Below, piece after piece: positions 7,963 through 17,235 of a stretch of DNA of 64,000 bases. The position numbers were made by a program, and so were the translations under genes. The notes under the pieces are model-generated. The model had not been told where the DNA came from. It saw nothing but the letters and a program-made list of their open reading frames with translations, and made no database searches. The DNA comes from Aestuariispira ectoiniformans (GTDB lineage: Bacteria > Pseudomonadota > Alphaproteobacteria > UBA8366 > Aestuariispiraceae): positions 3,055,588 to 3,119,587 of the forward strand of contig NZ_CP062788.1 in NCBI RefSeq assembly GCF_025136295.1. The letters are read 5' to 3'. The stretch's first letter is position 1, and the number at the start of each line of letters is the position of its first letter.

Positions 7963-9801
7963 ATGTCGTTAGTCTCTAATAAAAGTATGGCGTCTATGTC
8001 CGCTCATTCCGAAAGTGACGCATTTCTTGGCTCGATCCAGCACTCGCTTTCCTACGCATTTCAGCCGATCGTCAATGTTCACACCGGCGTGGCGTATGGA
8101 TATGAGGCGCTTTTACGCGGCCATCAAAAGCTTGGCCTGCCCAGTATCCAGAGCCTGTTCGATATCGCCTGGGATATGGGAATCCTCCACAGCCTGGACA
8201 TCATACTACGAACAATCGCATTACAGAATTTCGCCAAACTGGAAGTCGGCCGTGGCAAGCGCCTCTTTTTCAACATTGATGGCCGCTGCTTCGAATCGCC
8301 GGACTATTACCCGGATAAAACCCATCAGTTGCTGACCGACAACGGTCTGGCGCAGGACCAGCTTTGCCTGGAGCTCTCGGAAAGCTATGACAACGCTTCC
8401 GCCCCCTATATTCGCGAAACGCTGGAACGGTGCCGCAACCAGAATTTCAGGCTGGCGCTTGACGACTACGGGCGGGGGTATTCCGAGCTGCGGATGCTCT
8501 ATGAGTATCAGCCGGATTACCTCAAAATTGATCGCTTCTTCGTCGATGGCATCTCCTCCGACCCAAAAAAGCGCATGATGGTGGCCAGTCTGGTCAACAT
8601 GGCGCATGGTCTTGGCATCAGCGTCATCGCAGAAGGCATTGAAAGAATAGACGACTTTCTCGCTTGCAAGGACGTGGGCTGTGATCTGGTGCAGGGCTAT
8701 CTCATTGACCGGCCAACGACGGAACTTACCGCCATCCGGTCCCACTATGTGGTCGTCAATGAAATCAACCTGTCCGACCGGCGCCGAAAAAAACAGGGTC
8801 TGACCCGCGTTGGCGACATGGTCAGCGACATTGCCCCGATCCGCGATACCGACGGCACGGATGCCGTGCTGGACGTCTTCAAGTCAGATACCAGCAATCT
8901 TGGATTTTTCCCGGTTGTCGATGCCTCAAACGAGCCGCGCGGCCTTGTGCGCGAATCCGACCTGAAAGGATATCTGTACAACCAGTATGGTCATGCCCTG
9001 TTGAGCAACAAGGCCTTCGGCAATCCGATAAGCCGCTTTGTCGCCAAATGCCCCGTTGCAGGCGTGGAACAAAGCCTGGAGGAAATCCTGAGTATCTATG
9101 CCATCGGCGAGATTCCCGAGGGCATCATCATCACCGAGAATTTCAAATACCGGGGATTTCTGACGACACAGTCGCTTCTGCATCTGCTCAACGAACGCCG
9201 CCTTGCCCAGGCACAGGACCAGAATCCCCTCACTCGCCTTCCCGGCAACCATTCGGTGACCGATTATATTGCGGCCGCACTGGATGATGATTCGTCGGAT
9301 CACTGGGGCTTTGTCTATTTTGACTTCAACAACTTCAAGCCCTTCAACGACTACTACGGCTTCCGCCAGGGCGACCGCGCCATCATGCTGTTCTCGGACC
9401 TGATGAAGCGGACATTGACCGGCCCTGATACCTTCCTTGGTCATGTCGGCGGTGACGATTTTTTCGCAGGATTTCGAAACCCGGATCTGGATATTATTTC
9501 CTCACAAATTCAAAAACTTCTGACCGACTTCAAAGATGACGTGGAAAGTTTTTACGAGATTGAGGACCGGGAACGGGGCTATATCGACGGGCGTGACCGT
9601 GAGGGTAACAACCAGCAATTCCAACTGCTGGATTGTTGTGCCGCCCTGCTGTGTCTCAGCGACGGTCAGGGGCCGGAAATGGCCGAGGAGCTGACGCACA
9701 ACCTGGCCCGCCTGAAAAAGCAGGCCAAGCTGGCATCAAACAAATTTGTCGTGGACCATTTCCCCGATCAGGCGTTGAAGTCCAGGTTCCACACTGTGTA
9801 A
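7963..9801 (+). CDS. EAL-CBS-GGDEF c-di-GMP signalling protein
   Basis: A 612 aa soluble protein. The N-terminal EAL domain (about 25-265) has the residues needed for c-di-GMP hydrolysis: EALLRG, FFNID, LELSES, LALDDYGRG, LKIDR, IAEGIE and VQGY. The middle (about 285-415) looks like a CBS pair (VGDMVSDIAPI, FFPVVDASNEPRGLV). The C-terminal GGDEF-like domain (about 425-600) has DFNNFKPFND and GGDDF, an altered active-site motif, so cyclase activity is doubtful and it may bind GTP or c-di-GMP as a regulator. No membrane segment is seen. Its last 34 nt overlap the convergent era gene. Confidence 0.88.
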   Translation: MSLVSNKSMASMSAHSESDAFLGSIQHSLSYAFQPIVNVHTGVAYGYEALLRGHQKLGLPSIQSLFDIAWDMGILHSLDIILRTIALQNFAKLEVGRGKRLFFNIDGRCFESPDYYPDKTHQLLTDNGLAQDQLCLELSESYDNASAPYIRETLERCRNQNFRLALDDYGRGYSELRMLYEYQPDYLKIDRFFVDGISSDPKKRMMVASLVNMAHGLGISVIAEGIERIDDFLACKDVGCDLVQGYLIDRPTTELTAIRSHYVVVNEINLSDRRRKKQGLTRVGDMVSDIAPIRDTDGTDAVLDVFKSDTSNLGFFPVVDASNEPRGLVRESDLKGYLYNQYGHALLSNKAFGNPISRFVAKCPVAGVEQSLEEILSIYAIGEIPEGIIITENFKYRGFLTTQSLLHLLNERRLAQAQDQNPLTRLPGNHSVTDYIAAALDDDSSDHWGFVYFDFNNFKPFNDYYGFRQGDRAIMLFSDLMKRTLTGPDTFLGHVGGDDFFAGFRNPDLDIISSQIQKLLTDFKDDVESFYEIEDRERGYIDGRDREGNNQQFQLLDCCAALLCLSDGQGPEMAEELTHNLARLKKQAKLASNKFVVDHFPDQALKSRFHTV

Positions 9802-10673
9802 CGCGAGGGATCATCTTCCCAGCGATCGCGGACCTTCACAAACAGGAAGAGGTGGATCTTCCGACCGAGCATTTCCTGAAGCTCCTCACGCGCCTCTGCG
9901 CCAATCTTCTTCACACGCTGCCCGCCCTTGCCCAGAATGATCGAACGCTGGCTCTCGCGGCGGACATAGATGGTTTGCTCCACCTTCGCACTGCCGTCTT
10001 TGAACTCTTCCCAGGTTTCGGTTTCCACCGTCAACTCATAGGGAAGCTCCTGATGCACATTCAGGAACAGTTTCTCGCGCGTCACCTCTGCCGCCAGAAG
10101 CCGCATGGGCATGTCGGTGAGCTGATCCTCGGGGAACATGAAAGGCCCCTCCGGCATGGCACTGACCAGATGCGCCAGCAAATCATCGGCTCCATGACCT
10201 TTAAGGGCTGAAATCATGAAGATATCGGAGAACACACCGGTATCGTTCAGTTGCGCCGCCAGCTCCAGCAGACTTTCCCGCTTGACCGCATCAACCTTGT
10301 TCAACGCCAGGACGACGCGGCGGTTATTCTTTTTCAGGCCTTCAATGATGGTTTCCACATCCGGACGGATTCCCGTCGTCGCATCAACCAGCATGACAAC
10401 CTTGTCGGCGTCCTTGGCCCCTTCCCAAGCCGCGGCAACCATTGCCCGGTCCAGACGGCGCTTCGGCTGGAAAATCCCGGGCGTATCCACGAAAACAATC
10501 TGGGCATTATCTGCAACCGCAACGCCCAGGACACGCGTACGCGTGGTCTGCACCTTATGCGTGACGATAGATACCTTGGCGCCCACAAAGCGGTTCAACA
10601 ATGTGGATTTACCTGCATTCGGTGCCCCGATCAGGGCAACAAAACCCGCGCGCGTATTCGCTGGCGTGGTCAT
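9768..10673 (-). CDS. era: GTPase Era
   Basis: An essential GTPase that binds the 3' end of 16S rRNA during 30S maturation. G1 GAPNAGKST (about 16-24), G3 DTPG, G4 NKVD and the SALKG region are present. The C-terminal KH domain carries ILGKGGQRVKKIG. The length of 301 aa is typical. The start overlaps rnc by 4 nt (ATGA), so translation is coupled. It is the last gene of the rpoZ-rsh-acpS-lepB-rnc-era series and runs into the 3' end of the EAL gene on the other strand. Confidence 0.97.
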   Translation of the reverse strand: MTTPANTRAGFVALIGAPNAGKSTLLNRFVGAKVSIVTHKVQTTRTRVLGVAVADNAQIVFVDTPGIFQPKRRLDRAMVAAAWEGAKDADKVVMLVDATTGIRPDVETIIEGLKKNNRRVVLALNKVDAVKRESLLELAAQLNDTGVFSDIFMISALKGHGADDLLAHLVSAMPEGPFMFPEDQLTDMPMRLLAAEVTREKLFLNVHQELPYELTVETETWEEFKDGSAKVEQTIYVRRESQRSIILGKGGQRVKKIGAEAREELQEMLGRKIHLFLFVKVRDRWEDDPSRYTVWNLDFNA

Positions 10674-11347
10674 GACTTTGCTTCCTTCAACAAACGTTCC
10701 AACAGAAGCTCTGCGGCCTTCTGTTCTGCATTCCTCTTTGCCTCACCCTGTGCACGGGCGGGCTCCCGGCCCCGGACCGAGACCTCAATCGTAAAGACAG
10801 GGGCATGATCCGGTCCGGTTTTGTCCACAACCTCATATTCCGGCAAAGGCAGTTTTCTCGCCATTGCCCATTCCTGGAGGCTGGATTTTGCGTCCTTGGG
10901 CGGGCGGCTGGACTTTTCCAGACGGTCACGCCAGTATTTTGTAATGAAGGCACGCGCAACCTCCAGGCCGCCGTCCTTGTACAGGGCGGCAATAACCGCC
11001 TCACATATATCCGACAGGATGGCAGGATTGGCACGTGCGCCGCTGTCGTCTTCTGCCTTGCCGACATAGATATAGTCCTGAAAACCCAGGCCTTCAGCCA
11101 CTTCCGCCAGGGTTTCCTGTCGCACCAGCGCATTGAGGCGGCGGGACAATGCCCCTTCCGGCTCGTCCGGGAAGGCCTGCATCAGCATATCGGCAACGCA
11201 AAGGCCCAGGACCCGGTCACCCAGAAACTCCAGGCGCTCATATCCATTATCGCGCCCGTGACTGGCGCTGCGATGGGTCAGGGCCTCCTGCAGAAGTTCC
11301 GGATTATCAAACTCATGCCCCAGGATGGCATATAACGCACTATTCAT
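10670..11347 (-). CDS. rnc: Ribonuclease III
   Basis: Cleaves double-stranded RNA in rRNA and mRNA processing. The catalytic signature ERLEFLGDRVLGL is at about residues 39-51, and the second acidic cluster (DICEAVIAALYKDGG) at about 112-126. The C-terminal dsRNA-binding domain spans about 155-225 (SLQEWAM .. NAEQKAAELLLERL). ATG 11347 matches other RNase III proteins. A GTG at 11356 would overlap the lepB stop by 4 nt and is a plausible coupled start. The gene sits between lepB and era, the standard order. Confidence 0.96.
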   Translation of the reverse strand: MNSALYAILGHEFDNPELLQEALTHRSASHGRDNGYERLEFLGDRVLGLCVADMLMQAFPDEPEGALSRRLNALVRQETLAEVAEGLGFQDYIYVGKAEDDSGARANPAILSDICEAVIAALYKDGGLEVARAFITKYWRDRLEKSSRPPKDAKSSLQEWAMARKLPLPEYEVVDKTGPDHAPVFTIEVSVRGREPARAQGEAKRNAEQKAAELLLERLLKEAKS

Positions 11348-11352
11348 CTGGA

Positions 11353-12171
11353 TCACTCAATACCGTCAAACAAACGGGAATACCGGGTTCCGGTCAGCCA
11401 GGTCCAGGGTTTGATCAGGCTGACGGTTGAATCGGCGGAATAGAAGAAAACGCTGGCCTTGCCGATCAGGTTCCCCATCGGAACAAACCCGAGGTCATCC
11501 AGAAAACGGCTGTCCGAGGAATTATCGCGGTTGTCCCCCATGGCGAAGAAATAGCCTTCGGGCACGACATAAACCTTCGTATTGTCAGCAATCCAGTTAT
11601 CGCCATGTGTTTCAATGATGTTATGGGTCACGCCATTGGGCAGTGTTTCCACATATTGTTTGACCGATTTCGGCATGTTGGTTTCCGGGTCAAGAACATA
11701 GTCTTCCACGCGGCGGCGCTTCACCGGCTCACCGTTGATATGAAGGACGCCGGAAATCATCTGAATTCGGTCACCCGGCAGCCCGATAATACGTTTAACA
11801 TAGTCAACGCCGGGCTTGTTCGGATGACGGAAGACAGCCACGTCACCGCGTTCCGGCTCGCTCCCGAAAATACGCCCCTCGAAAGGCACTAGACCAAAGG
11901 GGAAGCTGTAGCGGCCATAGCCATAGGTCATCTTGTTGACGAACATATAGTCCCCGATCAGCAACGTGGGAATCATCGAACCGGACGGAATATTAAAAGG
12001 TTCGAAGAAGAAGGTCCGTACGCCGACGGCAATGAGGATTGCCCAAACGAGGGTGCGCAGGGTCTCCCCCAGGGAATCGCCCTTCTGTTTTACCTTCTTT
12101 GCCTTGTCACCGGCGGTGTTCTCTTTAGCTTCCGCCGAATTTTCGTCGTCTTTTTTCACGCGATCAACCAA
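11353..12171 (-). CDS. lepB: Signal peptidase I
   Basis: An inner-membrane serine protease that removes signal peptides from exported proteins. A charged Lys/Glu-rich N-terminus of about 40 residues precedes one membrane helix (TLVWAILIAVGVRTFFF). Then come the catalytic Ser in NIPSGSMIPTL, the general-base Lys in VDYVKRIIGLPGD, and the box GDNRDNSSDSRFLDDLGFVP. The length of 272 aa is normal. The first available start is TTG 12171; GTG 12159 is an alternative, and neither has a strong ribosome-binding site. Confidence 0.95.
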   Translation of the reverse strand: MVDRVKKDDENSAEAKENTAGDKAKKVKQKGDSLGETLRTLVWAILIAVGVRTFFFEPFNIPSGSMIPTLLIGDYMFVNKMTYGYGRYSFPFGLVPFEGRIFGSEPERGDVAVFRHPNKPGVDYVKRIIGLPGDRIQMISGVLHINGEPVKRRRVEDYVLDPETNMPKSVKQYVETLPNGVTHNIIETHGDNWIADNTKVYVVPEGYFFAMGDNRDNSSDSRFLDDLGFVPMGNLIGKASVFFYSADSTVSLIKPWTWLTGTRYSRLFDGIE

Positions 12172-12243
12172 TGTTCAAAGCCACATAATCTGAATGAATA
12201 ACGCTTTATCTCGTTGGGTTATGGGCGCAGCGCCCCGACCCTG

Positions 12244-12669
12244 TCAACCGTCGCCATGCCCCGCCCATTCGGCGGGTATGGCGGATATGATAACCATGCC
12301 ATGCGCCAGACCGCTTTCATCGGTCAGCGAAACATCAACCTGCGGCACCATACCAACCGGCGTCAATGCCTTCAGTCTTTCCAGCGCCCCACCATGCAAT
12401 TGCATCGTCGGCTTGCCACTGGGCATTGGCACGACTTCCATATCACGCCAAAAGACCCCTTGCCGCAACCCCGTTCCCAACGCCTTGGAACAGGCTTCCT
12501 TGGCCGCAAACATCTGGGCGTAGCGATCCGCGCGCTTCAACGGCCGCCGCTCTGCGCGCGCCTGCTCTGCAGATGTATAGACCCGATCGCAAAACCTTGC
12601 CCCAAAGCGCTCAAGACTAACCTGGATACGTGAAATATCGCAGAGATCGGTGCCGATCCCGATGATCAT
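12244..12669 (-). CDS. acpS: Holo-[acyl-carrier-protein] synthase
   Basis: Transfers 4'-phosphopantetheine from CoA to apo-ACP. Both signature motifs are visible: [13 protein letters not shown] at the N-terminus with the magnesium Asp, and [14 protein letters not shown] at about residues 54-67 with the catalytic Glu/Lys. It is 141 aa. It lies 23 nt after rsh. In many alphaproteobacteria pdxJ (and pyrE) sit between rsh and acpS; here they do not. Confidence 0.95.
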   Translation of the reverse strand: MIIGIGTDLCDISRIQVSLERFGARFCDRVYTSAEQARAERRPLKRADRYAQMFAAKEACSKALGTGLRQGVFWRDMEVVPMPSGKPTMQLHGGALERLKALTPVGMVPQVDVSLTDESGLAHGMVIISAIPAEWAGHGDG

Positions 12670-12692
12670 TGCTTTACCCCTGTTACTTTGAC

Positions 12693-14840
12693 TTACCCGT
12701 GGGAGCGTTCGACGGAATTGACCACCGGCGTGGCACGAAGCGCGGCCATGATGTTATTCAACTGCCGCACGTCTTTTACTTCCACATCAACCAGCAGGTC
12801 GAAGAAGTCCTGCCCGCGGTTGGTAAACTTCAGATTGATGATATTGCCGCCATCCCGGCCGATCGCCGTTGTCAGTGACGCAAGGCTTCCCGGCTCATTG
12901 GAGATAACTGCATGAAGCCGCCCGACAAAGCTGGCCGTTTCCGTCTGGTCTGTTTCCCATGACACATCAATCCAGCGCTCCGGCATGTCGGCAAAGGCCT
13001 CCAGCGTCCGGCAGTCGATGGTGTGAATGGTGACCCCCTTGCCCGTGGTGACAATCCCCACGATGCGGTCGCCCGGCAGGGGGTGGCAGCATTTGGCATA
13101 GTGAACGGCCATGCCTGCGATCAGACCGCGTACCGGGATCGCATGGCTGGGCAGGTCCTTGGCACGGCGGGCCGGGACCTTCTTGGCGCTTTCCTTGTCT
13201 TTGGCGCCGGGATAGATCGCATAAAGCACTTCGCGGCTGGCGACCTGCCCCTCACCGACACGGACCTGCAAATCTTCCACGGTGTCGCACTGGAACCGGT
13301 CGAGAATGGCTTTCAGTGCTTTTTCCGTCAGATCATAACTGGCCTGACGGAAAGTCTTATCGATGATTTCACGTCCCAGGTTCGCGTATTGCTCTCGCTG
13401 TTTGGAACGAATGAAGCGCCGGATGCACGAGCGCGCCTTACCGGTAACAACAAAGCTTTCCCAGGATGGATTGGGCGTCTGCGCCGAGGAAGTGGATATC
13501 TCGAGCTGGTCACCATTCCGCAATTCGGTACGCAGCGGCACAATACGGCCGTTTACCTTTGCTGCGACACAATGGTTCCCAATCTCGGTGTGGACCGAAT
13601 AGGCAAAGTCGACCGGTGTCGCGCCGCGCGGCAACGCATGCAAATCCCCTTTCGGGGTGAAGACGAATACCTGGTCGGAGAACATCTCCATCTTGGTGTG
13701 TTCAAGGAATTCATCCGGATTCGATGCATTCGCCAGGATGTCCAGCATGTCCCGCATCCAGCGGTATTGCCGACCTTCCTTGCTTGGCTGGTCGCTGCCG
13801 CCGGTCTGCTTGTATTGCCAATGCGCCGCCACACCCAACTCGGCAATCGCATGCATTTCCTTGGTTCGGATCTGGATTTCGATTCGCTGGTTTTCCGGGC
13901 CGATCACGCCGGTATGCAGCGAGCGATAGCCGTTTGGCTTGGGCAGCGAGATATAGTCCTTGAAGCGGCCTGGCACGACGGAATAGCGGCTGTGGATCAC
14001 ACCAAGCGCGTGATAGCACTGTTCCGTCGTATCGACGATCACGCGGAACGCCATGATATCGGACAGTTGCTCAAAGCCGACATTCTGGCGCTGCATCTTG
14101 CGCCAGATCGAGTAAGGGGTTTTCTGGCGACCGCTGACTTCAACCTCGATGCCGTGGCTTTTCTGCAGGTCCTTGAGTTCTTTGATAATATTGTCGATAA
14201 GATTGCCGCCCTGCTCGCTCAGGAACTGCAACCTGTTCAAAATCGACGCACGCGCATCCGGGTTCAATTCCCGGAACGCCATATCTTCCAGCGCCTCTTT
14301 CCAGTCGCGAATACCGATACGTTCCGCCAGGGGAACATAAATATCCATGGTTTCGCGGGCGATACGGCGGCGCTTTTCTTCCTTCTTGATGAAATGCAGG
14401 GTCTGCATATTGTGCAGACGGTCCGCCAGTTTCACGATCAGAACCCGGATATCCTTGGACATCGCCAGGACAAGCTTACGGAAGTTTTCCGCCTGTTTAT
14501 GCCGGTCTGACTGCAATTCCAACTGGGAAAGCTTGGTCACCCCATCGACCAGTTGGGCGATTTCCTCGCCGAATTTGTCCTGGATTTCGGAGACCGTAAC
14601 CTCGGTATCCTCCACGGTGTCGTGCAACAATCCCGTGATGATGGAGGCCGTATCGAGCTTTTTCTCACTTAACAGTCCGGCGACTTCCACCGGATGTGAG
14701 AAATACGGATCGCCAGACGCACGCATCTGGTTGCCATGCGCCTTCATGGAAAAAACATAGGCGCGGTTGAGGGCATCCTCATCCGCGCCCGGATCATAGG
14801 CTCTTACACGTTCGACGAGTTCATACTGGCGCATTACCAT
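12693..14840 (-). CDS. rsh: Bifunctional (p)ppGpp synthetase/hydrolase
   Basis: Makes and degrades the stringent-response alarmone. The HD hydrolase domain is at about 25-190 ([27 protein letters not shown]). The synthetase domain is at about 225-360, with the RFKD motif (RxKD, found in bifunctional Rsh/SpoT enzymes rather than ExDD RelA) and NGYRSLHT. The TGS domain is at about 380-440 and the C-terminal ACT domain at about 640-710. The 715 aa length is standard for the single alphaproteobacterial Rsh. ATG 14840 has GAGGG 9 nt upstream; ATG 14834 is possible. It follows rpoZ. Confidence 0.96.
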   Translation of the reverse strand: MVMRQYELVERVRAYDPGADEDALNRAYVFSMKAHGNQMRASGDPYFSHPVEVAGLLSEKKLDTASIITGLLHDTVEDTEVTVSEIQDKFGEEIAQLVDGVTKLSQLELQSDRHKQAENFRKLVLAMSKDIRVLIVKLADRLHNMQTLHFIKKEEKRRRIARETMDIYVPLAERIGIRDWKEALEDMAFRELNPDARASILNRLQFLSEQGGNLIDNIIKELKDLQKSHGIEVEVSGRQKTPYSIWRKMQRQNVGFEQLSDIMAFRVIVDTTEQCYHALGVIHSRYSVVPGRFKDYISLPKPNGYRSLHTGVIGPENQRIEIQIRTKEMHAIAELGVAAHWQYKQTGGSDQPSKEGRQYRWMRDMLDILANASNPDEFLEHTKMEMFSDQVFVFTPKGDLHALPRGATPVDFAYSVHTEIGNHCVAAKVNGRIVPLRTELRNGDQLEISTSSAQTPNPSWESFVVTGKARSCIRRFIRSKQREQYANLGREIIDKTFRQASYDLTEKALKAILDRFQCDTVEDLQVRVGEGQVASREVLYAIYPGAKDKESAKKVPARRAKDLPSHAIPVRGLIAGMAVHYAKCCHPLPGDRIVGIVTTGKGVTIHTIDCRTLEAFADMPERWIDVSWETDQTETASFVGRLHAVISNEPGSLASLTTAIGRDGGNIINLKFTNRGQDFFDLLVDVEVKDVRQLNNIMAALRATPVVNSVERSHG

Positions 14841-14913
14841 AATATAACGCCCTCAATATTGAACTCGCCCTGGCCATAAGGCGACCGCTTCTGGGAACAG
14901 CCGCACGTCGCCA

Positions 14914-15303
14914 TTAATCCTCGGTGCTCGGCAAATCGACGTCTTCGAAACGGACTTCCGCCGGCAGTTCGGTTTCTTCAACCGGCTTGGCCTGAACTTC
15001 GTCGCTCTGTTCGACTTCCGCACCCGGGGCTGCCAACAGTTCCTGAAGTTTTTCTTCGTCTTCCGGCTCGTCGTTGTCGACGAATTTCTGGAGACCTTTC
15101 ACCAGGCCATGTTCCAGTTCTTCCAATTCGACTTTTTCTTCTGCGATTTCACGCAGCGCCACAACCGGGTTTTTATCACGGTCGCGTTCAACAGCCAGGG
15201 TCGCGCCGGTTGCAATCTCGCGCGCACGCTCTGCCGCCAACATCACCAGCTCAAACCGGTTTGAAACTCTTTCTACGCAATCTTCTACTGTAACGCGGGC
15301 CAT
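14914..15303 (-). CDS. rpoZ: RNA polymerase omega subunit
   Basis: The small core-polymerase subunit that helps assembly of beta' and, in many bacteria, forms part of the ppGpp site. The omega fold is clear in residues 1-65: [30 protein letters not shown], then [15 protein letters not shown]. The acidic tail of about 60 residues is longer than in E. coli (91 aa) but common in alphaproteobacteria. It is the first gene of the rsh operon, behind a good promoter at 15352-15380. Confidence 0.95.
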   Translation of the reverse strand: MARVTVEDCVERVSNRFELVMLAAERAREIATGATLAVERDRDKNPVVALREIAEEKVELEELEHGLVKGLQKFVDNDEPEDEEKLQELLAAPGAEVEQSDEVQAKPVEETELPAEVRFEDVDLPSTED

Positions 15304-15351
15304 TATCGGACCTTTCCATCAACTTCTCAGCGGACCATCGAGAGGGGCGCG

Positions 15352-15380
15352 ACTATAGGCATAGCGCCCCCCTTTTGCAA
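15352..15380 (-). promoter_or_regulatory. Predicted sigma-70 promoter of rpoZ-rsh
   Basis: On the minus strand the -35 is TTGCAA (15375-15380) and the -10 is TATAGT (15352-15357), separated by exactly 17 bp. A transcription start near 15345 would give a leader of about 40 nt before the rpoZ ATG. Confidence 0.6.
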
Positions 15381-15787
15381 GCGCTTGCTGCCTATCTGAA
15401 TCCTTATTCAAATATTTAGTCATTCACAACGAAAATGCAATTACTCTCAACACTTTCAGCACAATCAAATTCAGCTTTTCCGGCGAAAAAGGCACGTGAA
15501 ATTTGTATCACCCGGAAGCGCATCCCCCGCCGCCCCGTGACGGACCAAAAACCCTTCATTGAGTACAAGTTCTAATAATTTGATTTCAAATGATTTTTTA
15601 AACTTTGCTACAGAATTGTCACGGGGCATGCCCATCCGCCATGCTAGCATTCCCGCTTGAGTGAGCGCCGCCTTAAATTGTGCCCGGCCAACCTGCTATT
15701 GCAATTGCATTCTCTATGGCCTGTCATTATATCGTTGGGGTTAACTCTTTTTATTTGAATCCATTTATTTGACCAAGGAATAGGTAA
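15381..15787. other. Intergenic region upstream of the NYN gene
   Basis: About 400 bp without a credible gene. It is AT-rich in parts (15570-15620 and 15730-15780). It must hold the promoter of the plus-strand NYN gene. The palindrome GGGCATGCCC is at 15626-15635. A good ribosome-binding site (AAGGAA) precedes ATG 15788. I see no RNA gene in it. Confidence 0.4.
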
Positions 15788-16459
15788 ATGCCTGTTGGTA
15801 TCTATACCCAAGAAAGATTAGCCTTGTTTATTGACGGCGCGAATTTGTATTCAGCAGCGCGCGCCCTGGGCTTTGACATTGACTATAAAAAACTGCTGGA
15901 TCTGTTCCGCTCCCACGGGCGCCTGATCCGCTCTTTCTATTACACCGCTCTGTTTGAAGATCAGGAATACTCCCCCATCCGCCCGCTGGTCGACTGGCTC
16001 GACTATAATGGCTACACCATGGTGACAAAGCCAGCCAAGGAGTTCACCGACGCGCAGGGCCGCCGGAAGATCAAGGGCAACATGGACATGGAGCTGGCCA
16101 TCGACGTTCTGGAGATGGCCGAACATCTAGACCATATCATCCTGTTTTCCGGCGATGGCGACTTCCGCCGTCTGGTGGAAGCGGTCCAGCGCCGCGGTGT
16201 CCGTGTTACCGTCGTCAGCACGATAAAGACCTCACCGCCTATGATCGCCGACGAGTTGCGCCGTCAGGCCGATAACTTCATCGACCTCAACATGATCGCA
16301 AAGAAGATCGCCAGAAACTTCCATGACAATGCCAACCATCAGCAGCCCAGCCGCAACCACGCGGCGGACGATGATGACAGCGATTATGATGAAGATTATG
16401 ATGGCGACGAATATTACGACGATGAAGAAGAAGCTCTGGTCGAAGAAGTAAACGACTGA
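15788..16459 (+). CDS. NYN domain protein, LabA/DUF88 family
   Basis: Predicted metal-dependent RNase-like protein of the PIN/NYN fold. The acidic active-site positions are present: LFIDGANLY (about 13-21), GNMDMELAID (about 97-106) and FSGDGDF (about 118-124). Residues about 175-223 are a low-complexity acidic tail (DDDDSDYDEDYDGD and similar), giving a highly charged C-terminus. It is 223 aa. AAGGAA lies before the start ATG. The uracil-DNA glycosylase gene follows 39 nt later and is probably co-transcribed. Family members have been linked to RNA turnover and circadian output; a role here is unknown. Confidence 0.85.
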   Translation: MPVGIYTQERLALFIDGANLYSAARALGFDIDYKKLLDLFRSHGRLIRSFYYTALFEDQEYSPIRPLVDWLDYNGYTMVTKPAKEFTDAQGRRKIKGNMDMELAIDVLEMAEHLDHIILFSGDGDFRRLVEAVQRRGVRVTVVSTIKTSPPMIADELRRQADNFIDLNMIAKKIARNFHDNANHQQPSRNHAADDDDSDYDEDYDGDEYYDDEEEALVEEVND

Positions 16460-16498
16460 GCCAGCCAACAGCCTGATTTCGACGGGGACCCATTGATC

Positions 16499-17146
16499 AT
16501 GCCTGATACCACCAACGCGCCCGCACCCGGGCGCGATTGTCCGCTTTGCCCGCGCCTGGTCGAGTTTCGCGAGACGCAACGCGCCAAATATCCGGACTGG
16601 CACAACGCGCCGGTTCCCAGTTTCGGCGGCATGGACTCACGCCTGATGATTGTCGGCCTGGCACCGGGGCTGCGCGGCGCGAACTGCACCGGCCGCCCCT
16701 TTACCGGCGACTATGCCGGGGACTTGCTTTACGACACCCTGGTCAAGTTCTCCTTCGCCACCGGCCACTATGACAAGCGCCCGGACGACGGGTTGCAACT
16801 GACCGATTGCCGGATTGCCAATGCTGTGCGTTGCGTGCCCCCCGAAAACAAGCCGACAACGGCGGAAATGAAGGCCTGCCTGCCCTTCCTCGTTGATGAA
16901 CTGGCGGCCATGAAAAACCTGAAGGTCGTCCTGTCCTTGGGATTGATCAGCCATAACAACGTGCTCAAGGCCTTTGGCCTCAAGCAGTCCTTCGCGAAAT
17001 TCACCCACGCCGGTGTGCATGAACTGCCGAACGGCATTCTGCTGGTCGATAGCTATCACTGCTCCCGCTACAACACCAATACGGGACGTCTTACGACCGA
17101 AATGTTCGAGGATGTCTTCACGACGATCAGGAAACATATCGCCTAA
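16499..17146 (+). CDS. Uracil-DNA glycosylase, family 5-like
   Basis: Removes uracil or deaminated bases from DNA. Motif A is GLAPGLRGANCTGRPFTGD (about 50-68); the GLAPG form without a catalytic Asp or Asn is typical of family 5 (UdgB). The second motif region is SYHCSRYNTNTGRLT near the C-terminus. The N-terminal CPLC pair and further cysteines (NAVRC, SYHC) fit the iron-sulphur cluster of family 4/5 enzymes. It is 215 aa. ATG 16499 is preferred over TTG 16493. Its original downstream terminator was split by the IS1182-family insertion. Confidence 0.88.
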   Translation: MPDTTNAPAPGRDCPLCPRLVEFRETQRAKYPDWHNAPVPSFGGMDSRLMIVGLAPGLRGANCTGRPFTGDYAGDLLYDTLVKFSFATGHYDKRPDDGLQLTDCRIANAVRCVPPENKPTTAEMKACLPFLVDELAAMKNLKVVLSLGLISHNNVLKAFGLKQSFAKFTHAGVHELPNGILLVDSYHCSRYNTNTGRLTTEMFEDVFTTIRKHIA

Positions 17147-17176
17147 ATCCTGAATGGCGACCAACAGACACAAAAA

Positions 17177-17196
17177 GGGCGACCAAGCGGTCGCCC
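17177..17196. repeat. Left 20-bp target-site duplication (terminator hairpin)
   Basis: GGGCGACCAAGCGGTCGCCC, an 8-bp stem with an AAGC loop. The same 20 bases in the same orientation occur at 19565-19584, exactly abutting both ends of the IS1182-family element. AAAAA lies on its outer (left) side, so it can terminate minus-strand transcripts leaving the element. Confidence 0.9.
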
Positions 17197-17212
17197 CAGA
17201 CCGTTGACAAAC
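17197..17212 (+). repeat. Left terminal inverted repeat of the IS1182-family element
   Basis: CAGACCGTTGACAAAC. It pairs with the inverted copy at 19549-19564. Confidence 0.8.
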
Positions 17213-17235
17213 CCCGTCGATATTCGGCGGGGTTT
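17209..17235. terminator. Subterminal hairpin at the left IS1182 end
   Basis: AAACCCCG (17209-17216) pairs with CGGGGTTT (17228-17235). Before the IS5 insertion the plus-strand tail would have read TTTAGTTTT. In the minus direction TTTGT follows. It is a likely terminator for transcripts running into or out of the element. Confidence 0.6.

Noticed and set aside
13023-14510. A 495-codon plus-strand frame opposite rsh
   Set aside because: It lies wholly antisense to a well-conserved gene in phase-locked GC-rich codons, has no family motif and no ribosome-binding site. The same applies to the long frames at 31215-32762, 47499-49109, 49438-50907 and 57256-58650.
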